NCBI GenBank assembly: GCA_029939535.1
Contig: JAOZST010000070.1
Coordinates: forward strand, 1 to 18,046
DNA length: 18,046 bases
Source of the DNA: NBML01 sp029939535
GTDB taxonomy: Bacteria; Desulfobacterota; Desulfobacteria; Desulfobacterales; Desulfobacteraceae
Direction of reading: 5' to 3'
The position numbers were made by a program, and so were the translations under genes. Below, in pieces: positions 1 to 7,570 of the stretch. Every line of letters starts with the position of its first letter. The stretch's first letter is position 1. The notes beneath the pieces are model-generated. The model had not been told where the DNA came from. It ran no database searches and saw nothing but the letters and a program-made list of their open reading frames with translations.

Positions 1-150
1 CACCAGTTTTGGAAAAGTTACTGGGGATACACCAAACATTTTCATATCTTGACAAAAATCAAGTTCCTATTTATTAATATGTCTGATAAAAAGGGCAAAA
101 TAATATTTAATCATAATAATTCTTTTAAGGAGCTTCCCTGCTTTTTTTAA
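1..150 (+). other. Possible 3' end of an upstream plus-strand gene, plus leader
   Basis: No complete gene lies here. Two plus-strand frames are open from the window edge. One ends at a TAA at 75-77 (24 residues, ordinary composition, ending in NQVPIY). The other ends at a TAA at 148-150 (49 residues, rich in Phe, Lys and Asn). Either could be the tail of a gene that starts outside the window, and I cannot choose between them on 25-49 codons. The second is in the same frame as the sulfotransferase that follows and is separated from it by one stop codon and a run of eight G. No product can be named. Confidence 0.3.
49..77 (+). promoter_or_regulatory. Candidate sigma70-type promoter for the sulfotransferase-flippase operon
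   Basis: A perfect TTGACA at 49-54 is followed after 17 nt by TATTAA at 72-77 (4 of 6 matches to TATAAT). Transcription would start near 84, giving a leader of about 90 nt before the GTG at 175. If an upstream gene really reads to 150, this would be an internal promoter or a chance match. Confidence 0.3.
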
Positions 151-174
151 GGGGGGGGCAACCAATTAAAAATC

Positions 175-1104
175 GTGAGTAAGGTTAATTTTTTTATTGT
201 AGGCGCGCCCAAGTCAGGAACCACAGCATTATATACATATCTTTCAACCCACCCGGATATCTTTTTCCCAAGCCATAAAGAACCAAACTTTTTTGCGAAA
301 GACTACCCCAATATCGGTGGCAGGCTTAAAACAAAAACAGAATATGAAAAACTGTTTGCCAACCATCGGCAAACGCTTGCAGGAGATGCTTCGGTCTGCT
401 ACCTGGCATCTGACGTGGCTCCTGAGGCAATACGAAACTACAACCCCCACTCAAAAATCATCATTATGCTCAGAAATCCTGTTGACCTATTTCTTTCGGA
501 GCATTCTCAGTTGCTCTATTCATTCTATGAAAATATCGAAGACCCATATGAAGCCTGGCTACTACAAAATTTGAGGAAAAGAGGAGAACACATTCCCGCT
601 TCATGCCGAGAACCCCAAACACTGCAATACAGAAAAGTATGTGTATTAGGAAAAAATTTAAAAAAATACAGAAAATTCTTTGGTGAAAATATGATTTTCA
701 CCATATTTTTCGAAGATTTTGTCTGTTCACCTAAAACAATTTATCAAAATGTTCTGAATTTTCTTGACCTTGATGATGACGGGCGAAAAGACTTTCCAAG
801 AGTGAATGAGGCCAAATATCACAAACGCAACTGGTTATCTAAATGGCTGATTTCACCACCTGGTATTTTGGGAACGGCCCATGCTAAAATACGCCGGCAT
901 GTTGCAACCAGCCATTCAAATTTCATAAAATCTGTTGAAAATACTGCAAGAAAATTAACAGCCCGAAACAGTATTAAAAAAACATCGCACCGCCTGTCAC
1001 AAGAAGAGTTCCAAGTAATAATATCAGAACTCCAGGATGACATTGACTTACTTGCTTCTATGACCGGACGTGAATTATCTCACTGGAAGACAAACACACC
1101 ATGA
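175..1104 (+). CDS. Sulfotransferase family protein (PAPS-dependent carbohydrate sulfotransferase type)
   Basis: Predicted to move a sulfate group from PAPS to a sugar hydroxyl or amine, so it probably decorates the polysaccharide or an intermediate; the acceptor is unknown. The 309 residues begin almost directly with the 5'-phosphosulfate-binding loop (GAPKSGTT, residues 10-17, with the key Lys13), followed by KEPNFF at 35-40, a pattern seen in heparan-sulfate-type sulfotransferases. The 3'-phosphate-binding element is LRNPVDLFLS (99-108). Length is normal for the family. There is no signal peptide, so it should act in the cytoplasm. The start is GTG: an in-frame stop at 148-150 rules out a longer protein, and the P-loop would be lost with a later start. 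The G-run at 151-158 is 16 nt upstream, far for a ribosome site. The stop overlaps the next gene's ATG by 4 nt, indicating translational coupling. Confidence 0.88.
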   Translation: MSKVNFFIVGAPKSGTTALYTYLSTHPDIFFPSHKEPNFFAKDYPNIGGRLKTKTEYEKLFANHRQTLAGDASVCYLASDVAPEAIRNYNPHSKIIIMLRNPVDLFLSEHSQLLYSFYENIEDPYEAWLLQNLRKRGEHIPASCREPQTLQYRKVCVLGKNLKKYRKFFGENMIFTIFFEDFVCSPKTIYQNVLNFLDLDDDGRKDFPRVNEAKYHKRNWLSKWLISPPGILGTAHAKIRRHVATSHSNFIKSVENTARKLTARNSIKKTSHRLSQEEFQVIISELQDDIDLLASMTGRELSHWKTNTP

Positions 1105-2303
1105 AAAGACAGGCACTGATCCATTATGGTGGCTATCTATTAAGCTCAATAGGTGCATTATTTGGTGTTTCCTTACTATCACATATTGTAACAACCGATA
1201 TGTATGGAACAATAGCACTTTATATTGCCATTGCCACACTTTTTCAAACAATAGTAAGAGAAGCATTGAGCAATGCCCTGATGAGACATGCTTTCGAAAT
1301 TCAGCAAAATAAATTTATAGCAATAAGGCTGATTAAGAATGCACGATTTCCGATAATAATCTGCTATAGTTTAATTTGTCTGCTCTGCTATTTTTGGATT
1401 AATCCTGAGAGTTCTGCAGAACTTATTTTAAGTTTTCTTTTAATTTTATTACTTGGCTGTGCAGTGGTGGGAGAAGCTTTTTTATCGGCAGTATTAAAAA
1501 GAGGCGCATATGCAATACACCTTAACACGATTCAGTGGCTGAGATTTCCTTTAGCAGCGCTTTTCTTCACTTATTTCAGATCCACCACTTCATCCATCCT
1601 CCTAGGATTTATTCTGGCTTTTCTAATGGCAACATTTTTTGACTTCATTATATGGAAAAGCATAACGCCATTCAACCTCAAACAAAATATTACCCCATCA
1701 CATTTTAATATTTTCAAAGGCTACACACCAATATTAATCGGTTTTTTTGTTTGGTTTACAACTTTTTACGACCGGCTTGCCATTGAAAAAATTCATGGTG
1801 AGGATATGTTAGGTATTTATTTTGTTTTGGTACAGATCGCATATATGCCGGTAATTGTTCTTATGCGTGCCAGTGCAAATTTTCTTTTTCCGCTTTTTTA
1901 TAACCAGACTAAAAAAACGATTAATACAAAAATTATCGTCAGTACCACCTCACTGTTCTTCTCTGTCTGGTTATTTTTACAGTTTGCGCATCAATGGATT
2001 TTCTCCTGGCTGGTGGGTGAACAATACCGCCAGTATTCATGGCTTTTACCCTGGCTTTTTTTAGCTGCGGTTGTAAATGCCATTGCATATTTATTCCAGG
2101 CAAAATTTTACCAGGCCCACATAATGAAAACATTATTATTAATAAAAGGACTGACAGCTTTTTTCTACTTTTGTACTGTCACTTTATTGGCCTGGTTATA
2201 CGCAATTGAAGGACTTGTTTTTGCCAATGTGTTCACCTCAATATTCCTTATGGTACTGAGTTTTTATTTTGGAAGGAATAAAAATCCACACAAAAGGGTT
2301 TAA
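1101..2303 (+). CDS. Wzx-like polysaccharide flippase (MOP superfamily membrane protein)
   Basis: A 400-residue polytopic inner-membrane protein with about 12 hydrophobic segments spread over its whole length and short charged loops, the layout of MOP/Wzx lipid-linked oligosaccharide flippases. The N-terminal part (SHIVTTDMYGTIALY followed by a Gln/Arg-containing helix) looks like the first helices of Wzx proteins. Wzx families are poorly conserved, so identity rests on topology and context more than on motifs. It is somewhat shorter than many Wzx proteins (400-480). The ATG lies inside the ATGA overlap with the sulfotransferase stop. It would flip undecaprenyl-PP-linked glycan to the periplasmic face. 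No Wzy polymerase or Wzz is in the window. Other multi-spanning glycan transporters of the same superfamily are the main alternative. Confidence 0.75.
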   Translation: MKRQALIHYGGYLLSSIGALFGVSLLSHIVTTDMYGTIALYIAIATLFQTIVREALSNALMRHAFEIQQNKFIAIRLIKNARFPIIICYSLICLLCYFWINPESSAELILSFLLILLLGCAVVGEAFLSAVLKRGAYAIHLNTIQWLRFPLAALFFTYFRSTTSSILLGFILAFLMATFFDFIIWKSITPFNLKQNITPSHFNIFKGYTPILIGFFVWFTTFYDRLAIEKIHGEDMLGIYFVLVQIAYMPVIVLMRASANFLFPLFYNQTKKTINTKIIVSTTSLFFSVWLFLQFAHQWIFSWLVGEQYRQYSWLLPWLFLAAVVNAIAYLFQAKFYQAHIMKTLLLIKGLTAFFYFCTVTLLAWLYAIEGLVFANVFTSIFLMVLSFYFGRNKNPHKRV

Positions 2304-2322
2304 CCCTTTGTCCAGTTTTTTT
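2293..2322 (+). terminator. Candidate intrinsic terminator at the convergent gene junction
   Basis: AAAGGG (2293-2298) and CCCTTT (2304-2309) form a 6-bp stem, extendable by two A-T pairs, around the flippase stop codon. A run of seven T follows at 2316-2322, after a 6-nt spacer, which is longer than ideal. The opposite gene ends at 2352, so the element could serve both directions; on the minus strand the T-tract is further away. There is no other gene in the 48 nt between the two stop codons. Confidence 0.4.
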
Positions 2323-2351
2323 AGGGAAGGTTTAGAATCAATCAATTTATC

Positions 2352-3545
2352 CTATCCACAGGCTTTTCCCATAACCTTTTTCACCTGATGAATTACCAGG
2401 CGAATTGCCTTTGTATCCAGGGTTGGATGTACCATGAACATCATTGAGGTTTCACCCAATTGCTTTGCCACGGGAAGGCGGAAGGCAACTGGTTGACCGT
2501 TCTCTGGTCCGTTGATTTTATGGGAACATTGTTCAAATGCTTTTTCAAGATAAATTTCAGGGCAGATACCTGTGTTGCACGGAATTCCCTCATTGTTTAA
2601 GGTTTCTAATACAGTAGACCGGTCCCAGCCTTGTTTAAGTTCTTCCTGATTAATAAAAACATAATATTTATAATAGGAATGATAGACCCCATCACCCGGT
2701 ATGGTTGTACTCAACCCAGGGATATCATCAAATGCCCGGTTAAATAGATCTGCAAATTTCCTCCTTTTTTTAACCTGTTCATCAAGTTTTTTCAACTGAA
2801 TCCTTCCCAGGGCCGCCTGGATTTCAGTCATTCTGCAATTGGTTCCAAAGCTATCTGCCAGCCATTTGAACCCAGGATCATGATTTTCAGAAATCACTTT
2901 GGTATAATTTTTCCCATGATCCTTATAGCTCCACACTCTTTCCCATATTTCCCTGTTATTTGTCACCAGCATACCGCCCTCTCCGCCGGTGGTCATTATT
3001 TTGTCCTGGCAGAAAGAAAAAATGGCGCAGTCCCCGAAACTTCCGACTTTTTTCCCTTTATACATAGCCCCATGGGATTGTGCGCAGTCTTCAATTAACA
3101 CAATGCCCTTTTGCCGGCAAAAAAATGAAATTTTATCCAATTCACAGGGCCATCCCGCCAGGTTAACGGCTATGACAGCCTTTGTTCTGGAAGTGACTGC
3201 ATTGGAAATATTCTCCAAAGTCATGTTCTGACTGACAGGGTCCACATCCACAAAAACAGGAACTGCCCCCCTTAAGGCGACACAACTGACAGAGGCAATA
3301 AATGATCGCGGGGTTACAATTACCTCATCGCCATTTCCAATATTAAATGCAGCAAGGGCCAGATCAAGGGCAAGACTACCATTGGCAAGGGCAATTGAAT
3401 AATCAATGCCTAAATATTGGGCAAACTCTTTTTCAAAGGCATTGATCTCATTTCCTGTCCATTGATTTACCCTGCCTGACCTGAGCACTTTTGTTACAGC
3501 TTCTATCTCGTCATCCTCAAAATATGGCCATGGTGCAAAATTCAT
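2352..3545 (-). CDS. DegT/DnrJ/EryC1/StrS family sugar aminotransferase (PglE-like)
   Basis: PLP-dependent transaminase of nucleotide sugars. With a 4,6-dehydratase, an acetyltransferase and a PglC-like transferase just upstream, the likely reaction is amination at C4 of UDP-2-acetamido-2,6-dideoxy-4-keto-hexose, using glutamate as donor. The 397 residues show the fold-type I hallmarks: NGSLALDLAL (55-64) at the phosphate-binding helix, LIEDCAQSHGA (150-160) with the pyridine-binding Asp153, and the Schiff-base Lys182 in FCQDKIMTTGGEGGM. Length is typical. I place the start at ATG 3545 rather than at a longer ORF start (3599), because the longer form would overlap the preceding gene by 53 nt, AGGTGG (3555-3560) lies 9 nt ahead of this ATG, and family members begin with a similar short PWPYFEDDEI segment. 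It starts 1 nt after the acetyltransferase stop. The exact substrate is inferred from context. Confidence 0.9.
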   Translation of the reverse strand: MNFAPWPYFEDDEIEAVTKVLRSGRVNQWTGNEINAFEKEFAQYLGIDYSIALANGSLALDLALAAFNIGNGDEVIVTPRSFIASVSCVALRGAVPVFVDVDPVSQNMTLENISNAVTSRTKAVIAVNLAGWPCELDKISFFCRQKGIVLIEDCAQSHGAMYKGKKVGSFGDCAIFSFCQDKIMTTGGEGGMLVTNNREIWERVWSYKDHGKNYTKVISENHDPGFKWLADSFGTNCRMTEIQAALGRIQLKKLDEQVKKRRKFADLFNRAFDDIPGLSTTIPGDGVYHSYYKYYVFINQEELKQGWDRSTVLETLNNEGIPCNTGICPEIYLEKAFEQCSHKINGPENGQPVAFRLPVAKQLGETSMMFMVHPTLDTKAIRLVIHQVKKVMGKACG

Positions 3546-3546
3546 T

Positions 3547-3948
3547 TTATTTTTCCACCTTTTTAAGTATTTTGATCGGTGTACCACAGGCAAGAACATT
3601 ATCTGGAATGTCCCTGTTCACAAAGCTGTGGGCCCCGATGACTGCATTCCTGCCGATTGTCACGCCTGGCATTACAGAGCTGTGGGTGCCGATACGACAA
3701 TTTTTCTTTAACGTGACTTTTCCTTTTTTATTATCGATTGTGGAAACAGAATAAATGGAACAATGGGAACCGATCTGGACATAATCCTCAATTTCAACTT
3801 CATATCGGGCATTAATATAGGAAAAAGCGCCAATATCTGTCTTGTAACCCAGTTTCAATCCAGCAGAGTATTGCACAACCCAATTATAACGGGTTGGCTT
3901 GCCATCAATGATTTCAGGAAACTCCCATTCAGTGAACCTATCTTTCAT
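3547..3948 (-). CDS. Hexapeptide-repeat (left-handed beta-helix) sugar acetyltransferase
   Basis: A 133-residue acetyltransferase with imperfect hexapeptide turns at about residues 33-68 (LGYKTD IGAFSY INARYE) and again at 79-118 (VTLKKN CRIGTH SSVMPG VTIGRN AVIGAH), ending in the usual GTPIKILKK tail (122-130). These trimeric enzymes use acetyl-CoA. Placed between a phosphoglycosyl transferase and a DegT aminotransferase, it most likely N-acetylates the C4 amine made by the aminotransferase, the PglD role, although it lacks the N-terminal Rossmann-like domain of C. jejuni PglD. O-acetylation of a glycan is the alternative. The start is taken as ATG 3948 (GGGGG at 3958-3962, 9 nt upstream), which gives an 11-nt overlap with the preceding gene; the ORF is open to 4026 but that would add 26 residues unlike the family. 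Confidence 0.82.
   Translation of the reverse strand: MKDRFTEWEFPEIIDGKPTRYNWVVQYSAGLKLGYKTDIGAFSYINARYEVEIEDYVQIGSHCSIYSVSTIDNKKGKVTLKKNCRIGTHSSVMPGVTIGRNAVIGAHSFVNRDIPDNVLACGTPIKILKKVEK
3555..3560 (-). promoter_or_regulatory. Ribosome binding site deciding the aminotransferase start
   Basis: AGGTGG on the minus strand, 9 nt before the ATG at 3545 and inside the last codons of the acetyltransferase gene. It supports the shorter start. Confidence 0.7.
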
Positions 3949-4540
3949 GATCTGTATCCCCCATGAATTCTTCTGCTGTAACATGCCCTTCCTGGTGTAC
4001 ACCTTCCCGCTTATACACCTGGACAATCGTCAATATTAATATTTTTACATCAAGCATGAAACTCTGGTTATCAACATACCAGACATCCAGTTTAAATTTT
4101 TCCGGCCAGGAGATTGAATTACGGCCGTTTATCTGGGCCCAGCCGGTAATTCCCGGCTTAACATCATGCCGTCGGGCCTGGTCCGTCGAATATCTTTTCA
4201 AATATTGCATCAAAAGAGGCCTTGGCCCCACAAGGCTCATGTCTCCTTTTAAAACATTGATCAGTTCCGGCAATTCATCCAGGCTCAATTTTCTTAACAA
4301 GGCCCCAAACCGAGTCATTCTGAATGCATCCGGTAAAAGTATCCCGTTATCATCCCTTTCATCTGTAAGTGTACGGAATTTATACATGAGGAACGGAATT
4401 CCGTTTAACCCAGGCCTTGTCTGCCTGAACAATACAGGGGAGCCCAATTTAATCCGAACCAATACGCCAATTACAGTAATCAGGGGCATTAACACAATAA
4501 ATAAAATAAGGGCGATGGAAAAATCAAAAAATTTTTTCAT
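3938..4540 (-). CDS. PglC-like monotopic phosphoglycosyl transferase (bacterial sugar transferase family)
   Basis: Transfers a sugar-1-phosphate from a UDP-sugar to undecaprenyl phosphate at the inner membrane, the first membrane step of glycan assembly. The 200-residue length matches the minimal monotopic PGT core (PglC, WcaJ C-terminal domain). Visible features: the re-entrant hydrophobic helix at about 5-30, YKFRT (53-57), the catalytic Asp88-Glu89 pair in SLDELPELINVLKGDMSLVGPRP (split here as SLDELPE 86-92 and DMSLVGPRP 100-108), PGITGWAQINGRN (129-141) and a PglC-like tail with QEGHVTAEEF (183-192). The start ATG at 4540 follows the dehydratase stop by 1 nt; the ORF is open to 4582, but family members begin at this hydrophobic helix. 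No clear ribosome site precedes it, so coupling to the dehydratase is likely. With the acetyltransferase and aminotransferase it forms a likely bacillosamine-type set. Confidence 0.9.
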   Translation of the reverse strand: MKKFFDFSIALILFIVLMPLITVIGVLVRIKLGSPVLFRQTRPGLNGIPFLMYKFRTLTDERDDNGILLPDAFRMTRFGALLRKLSLDELPELINVLKGDMSLVGPRPLLMQYLKRYSTDQARRHDVKPGITGWAQINGRNSISWPEKFKLDVWYVDNQSFMLDVKILILTIVQVYKREGVHQEGHVTAEEFMGDTDHER

Positions 4541-4541
4541 A

Positions 4542-6473
4542 TTATTTTGATTTGCCCCCAGAGGAGCCAGGAGATGAGTCACCAGATGAGCCAGGAGAAT
4601 ATTCCGGGATAATTTTTTTTAACACTGCCCTGATATTATTAGAATTTCTATTTTGAGCCTCCTTTTTCAAATTTTCAAGCTCTCTATCCAATGTGTCCAT
4701 CACAATACCGCAGCTGTTAAGCACCATAATCTTGCGATGTCCTGTGGGAACAATATTCTCCTGATCCGTTATCAACTCTTCATACAACTTTTCACCCGGC
4801 CTCAATCCTGTGTACTCAATCTTGATATCAACCCCGGGTTCAAATCCTGAAAACCTTATCAAATCCCTTGCCATACTGTCTATTTTGACAGGTTTTCCCA
4901 TCTCAAGGATGAAAATTTCACCGCCCTTTCCCATGGAACCTGCCTGGAGTATCAATTGGCAGGCCTCGGGAATCAGCATAAAATATCTGATTATATCTGG
5001 ATGGGTAACGGTTACCGGTCCTCCCTCATTGATCTGTTTCTTAAAAACAGGAATGACACTGCCGACACTGCCGATCACATTTCCAAATCGTACCGTGATA
5101 AAATTTGTTTTTGACCCTTGTGTATTATTCATGTTCTGGACCAGAATTTCAGCGATCCGTTTACTGGTGCCCATGACATTGGTGGGGTTTACTGCTTTAT
5201 CAGTGGAAACAAAAACAAATTTTTCACATTTGAATTTATGGGTAACTTCAACAAGGTTCTCAGTCCCTGCAATATTGTTTTCCACTGCTTTCCAGGGGTG
5301 TTTTTCCAACATGGGAACATGCTTGTATGCTGCAGCATGGAATACAATATCAGGTTGAAACTCTTCAAATACTTTATTCAACTCAGTCTTATTCTGGATA
5401 TCTCCTAGAACCGGTATGACCTCAACATCGGAAAAATTTTTTATAAGCTCAAGATCAATCTCATAAAGGGGACTTTCCGCCCTTTCAAAAAGGATAATTT
5501 TTTCAGGAGAATATCTACAGATCTGCCGGCATAGCTCTGTCCCTATGGATCCACCAGCCCCAGTGACAAGCACCCGTTTACTGCCAAGGTATTTTCCAAT
5601 TTCCGCCTTATTCAGCTTAACCGGCTCCCTGCCCAAAAGGTCTCTATATTCAACATTTCTGATGGAGTTAATATTTATTTTTCCATCAATCACTTCTCCC
5701 ATATTGGGAATAGTTTTAAAATTAATGTCTGCTTTTTTGCATGCCCCCACAATATTTCTCATCCGTTCCGAACTTGCATTGGAAATTGCAATAATTACCT
5801 CATCCACATCTGTGGATTTCACCGTATGTTCAATTTTATCAATCACATTTAACACAGATACCCCATGAATCTTTCTTCCGATTTTAGAAATATCATCATC
5901 CAGAAATCCGATCACATGGGATTGTACATAAGGATTCTCAATAAATTCCCGGCATATTTTCTGACCACTATCGCCAGCACCAACTATAATTACCCCCTTG
6001 CCCTTCCTTGGCCCGCTTTTAAAAATTTTCAAGAAGGAATTGAACACTGCACGAAAACCAATATCTTCTGTAAACTCTTCAAAGCACAGCCTGGTAATAA
6101 TTCTAACACTGAGAATGAATATGAGGGTGAGGCACCAGTCAATGATAAAAACAGACCTTGATACCATTTCAAACCTGTTTTTAAAAAGAATAAAGACAAC
6201 CAGTCCAAAGGTCGCTACTGTGCACGCTTTGACAATGTTTATCAAATCGTTAAGGCTTGTATACCGCCACATGCCTTTATATGAATCAAAAAAATAAAAG
6301 CAGACCAATTTTCCACACAGGACAAATGGAAGCATTTGAATAAATCCTTCCATGGCCCAATCCGGCAGAACAAAGTCAAACCGGATCAAATGTGCCAGAT
6401 AAAAAGAAGTGCACAATAAAGCAATATCTAATAGAGCGATTATAAACAGGTTTCTGGTCAGGCGTACTTTCAC
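4542..6473 (-). CDS. UDP-HexNAc 4,6-dehydratase, membrane-anchored (WbpM/PglF/CapD family)
   Basis: Converts UDP-GlcNAc to a UDP-4-keto-6-deoxy sugar, the branch point for QuiNAc, FucNAc and bacillosamine. The 643 residues match full-length WbpM/PglF. About four membrane helices occupy 8-130. A first Rossmann-like domain follows (VIIVGAGDSG, 161-170), then the catalytic SDR domain with the NAD-binding TGAGGSIG (304-311) and the STDKAVNPTNVMGTSK region (423-438). There Met434 stands where classical SDRs have the catalytic Tyr, with Lys438 kept, as known for this family. LRPGEKLYEEL (557-567) is also typical. The start is GTG in a 4-nt GTGA overlap with the upstream WbpL-like gene. The extreme C-terminus (626-640) is an odd repeated SPGSSG tail that the family does not need. 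Confidence 0.93.
   Translation of the reverse strand: MKVRLTRNLFIIALLDIALLCTSFYLAHLIRFDFVLPDWAMEGFIQMLPFVLCGKLVCFYFFDSYKGMWRYTSLNDLINIVKACTVATFGLVVFILFKNRFEMVSRSVFIIDWCLTLIFILSVRIITRLCFEEFTEDIGFRAVFNSFLKIFKSGPRKGKGVIIVGAGDSGQKICREFIENPYVQSHVIGFLDDDISKIGRKIHGVSVLNVIDKIEHTVKSTDVDEVIIAISNASSERMRNIVGACKKADINFKTIPNMGEVIDGKININSIRNVEYRDLLGREPVKLNKAEIGKYLGSKRVLVTGAGGSIGTELCRQICRYSPEKIILFERAESPLYEIDLELIKNFSDVEVIPVLGDIQNKTELNKVFEEFQPDIVFHAAAYKHVPMLEKHPWKAVENNIAGTENLVEVTHKFKCEKFVFVSTDKAVNPTNVMGTSKRIAEILVQNMNNTQGSKTNFITVRFGNVIGSVGSVIPVFKKQINEGGPVTVTHPDIIRYFMLIPEACQLILQAGSMGKGGEIFILEMGKPVKIDSMARDLIRFSGFEPGVDIKIEYTGLRPGEKLYEELITDQENIVPTGHRKIMVLNSCGIVMDTLDRELENLKKEAQNRNSNNIRAVLKKIIPEYSPGSSGDSSPGSSGGKSK
4557..4598 (-). 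repeat. Short tandem repeat encoding an SPGSSG tail
   Basis: Two copies with 24-nt periodicity; the 15-mers at 4560-4574 and 4584-4598 differ at one base. They encode SPGSSGDS and SPGSSGGK at the C-terminus of the dehydratase, a flexible Ser/Gly/Pro tail. Confidence 0.7.
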
Positions 6474-7450
6474 TTTACGGAAACCTTCTTACGGATAATG
6501 ATTGAAAACCAGATAAATAGCAGGCTGTAAACCAGGTAGAAGAACAATATAAAATAGATACCCATTGGCTTTATAAATATAACAGACAAACCTATCATCA
6601 TCTGTGCAAGCCCATAACCTAAAGAGACTTTCCAATGGCTGATTCCCACTTCATTTGCCAGCAACTGATAAATATGTTTTCGATGGGCTATGATCAAAGA
6701 ATCACCATCTTTAATTCTCACAACCATTGTAGAAAGCTCGTCCAAATAAAATGGGGCTATAAATCCGGCCATCAAAATAAAATCAGTCATGTTTTCTGAC
6801 AATGCTATGACCAGACAGGCAAACACAAAACCTAACAATATGCTTCCAATGTCTCCTATAAATACTCTTGCTTTGGGCATATTAAAACAGAGGAAACCAA
6901 GGCAGGCAAAAGCCATGACCAGGCATAAAGCAGTATAATCATTATCTATTCCTGGAATATGGTTGTAAAAGGAAAGCAGCGAAAACCCCACAACCCCGGT
7001 AATCCCGGCAATACCATCTATTCCGTCCATGAAATTATAATAATTAGAAGTTCCCACTATAAAAACAGATATGGGAACTATCAAAAAATAATTGCCCAGG
7101 GAAACCTGTTTTGAATATAGAAAAAAGGCCAAAAAAAACATACTGCAGCCAAACTGAAGAACAAGTCTTTCTTTGACAGAAAGACGATGTTTATCCCCTC
7201 CCCACAGACCGGTCAAAGCGATAACCAAAGAAGGGAACCAGATACTTACAGGAATTGACAAGACCAGGCTTGCCCAAATAAAAGCGAATAAAACACCTAT
7301 CCCACCACCCCTTGGGATAATTTCTTCGTGGGAACTCCTGTTATTGGGAATATCATTTATTCCTATCCTGCCACCAAATCTCATTGCAAGGAAAGCACCC
7401 AATCCCCCCATAAAAAAACCAATTATATACAAATTTATATTCATCCCCAT
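6470..7450 (-). CDS. WecA/WbpL-like polyprenyl-phosphate HexNAc-1-phosphate transferase (MraY family)
   Basis: A polytopic enzyme (326 residues, about 10-11 membrane helices) that would link a HexNAc-1-phosphate to undecaprenyl phosphate and so start O-antigen-type synthesis. Motifs in order: IPNNRSSHEEIIPRGGG (34-50), a typical N-terminal cytoplasmic segment; GGDKHRLSVKERL (84-96) at the position of the family's DD motif; NFMDGIDG (139-146) with Asp142; FIGDIGS (197-203) with Asp200; and HRKHIYQ (256-262). The pair with the WbpM-like dehydratase, which overlaps its stop by 4 nt, is the same as wbpL-wbpM of Pseudomonas, so UDP-QuiNAc or UDP-FucNAc is a likely substrate. The first Asp of the DD pair is Gly here. 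The start could also be the ATG at 7444, two codons in; neither has a strong ribosome site. Confidence 0.9.
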   Translation of the reverse strand: MGMNINLYIIGFFMGGLGAFLAMRFGGRIGINDIPNNRSSHEEIIPRGGGIGVLFAFIWASLVLSIPVSIWFPSLVIALTGLWGGDKHRLSVKERLVLQFGCSMFFLAFFLYSKQVSLGNYFLIVPISVFIVGTSNYYNFMDGIDGIAGITGVVGFSLLSFYNHIPGIDNDYTALCLVMAFACLGFLCFNMPKARVFIGDIGSILLGFVFACLVIALSENMTDFILMAGFIAPFYLDELSTMVVRIKDGDSLIIAHRKHIYQLLANEVGISHWKVSLGYGLAQMMIGLSVIFIKPMGIYFILFFYLVYSLLFIWFSIIIRKKVSVK

Positions 7451-7570
7451 TATTTAACAAAAAAGCCAGTGACTTCCGGTAAACCCGAAGGCTTATGTCC
7501 TTGCTATATGGATAGCACTCTTCCCTTTTATATATCCTGCAACATGCGATACCCCGTCTGCTTGCTCCTT
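7451..7570 (-). other. 120-nt intergenic spacer with hairpins
   Basis: The largest gene-free stretch on the minus-strand array. It holds a terminator-like hairpin (7459-7494) and a second small perfect hairpin (GCTAT at 7503-7507, ATAGC at 7512-7516, loop ATGG). I found no convincing promoter and no small gene. Confidence 0.5.
7459..7494 (-). terminator. Candidate intrinsic terminator or attenuator upstream of the WbpL-like gene
   Basis: On the minus strand AAGCC (7494-7490) pairs with GGCTT (7467-7463), and the pairing is followed at once by further T, giving TTTTTT at 7464-7459. The enclosed segment can itself fold (CTTC with GAAG, then GG with CC across one mismatch). It sits 76 nt after the stop of the upstream glycosyltransferase and ends 9 nt before the next start, so it could separate two transcription units or attenuate read-through. 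Base pairing was done by eye. Confidence 0.4.

Noticed and set aside
3546..3599. Longer N-terminus for the aminotransferase (ATG at 3599)
   Set aside because: It overlaps the acetyltransferase by 53 nt, and the AGGTGG site and family pattern support the start at 3545.
3963..4550. Plus-strand open frame of 195 codons opposite the PglC-like gene
   Set aside because: It lies wholly antisense to a gene with clear catalytic motifs and has no recognisable domain or ribosome site.
4810..5358. Plus-strand open frame of 182 codons opposite the dehydratase
   Set aside because: Antisense shadow of a well-supported gene; low-complexity translation with no motif.
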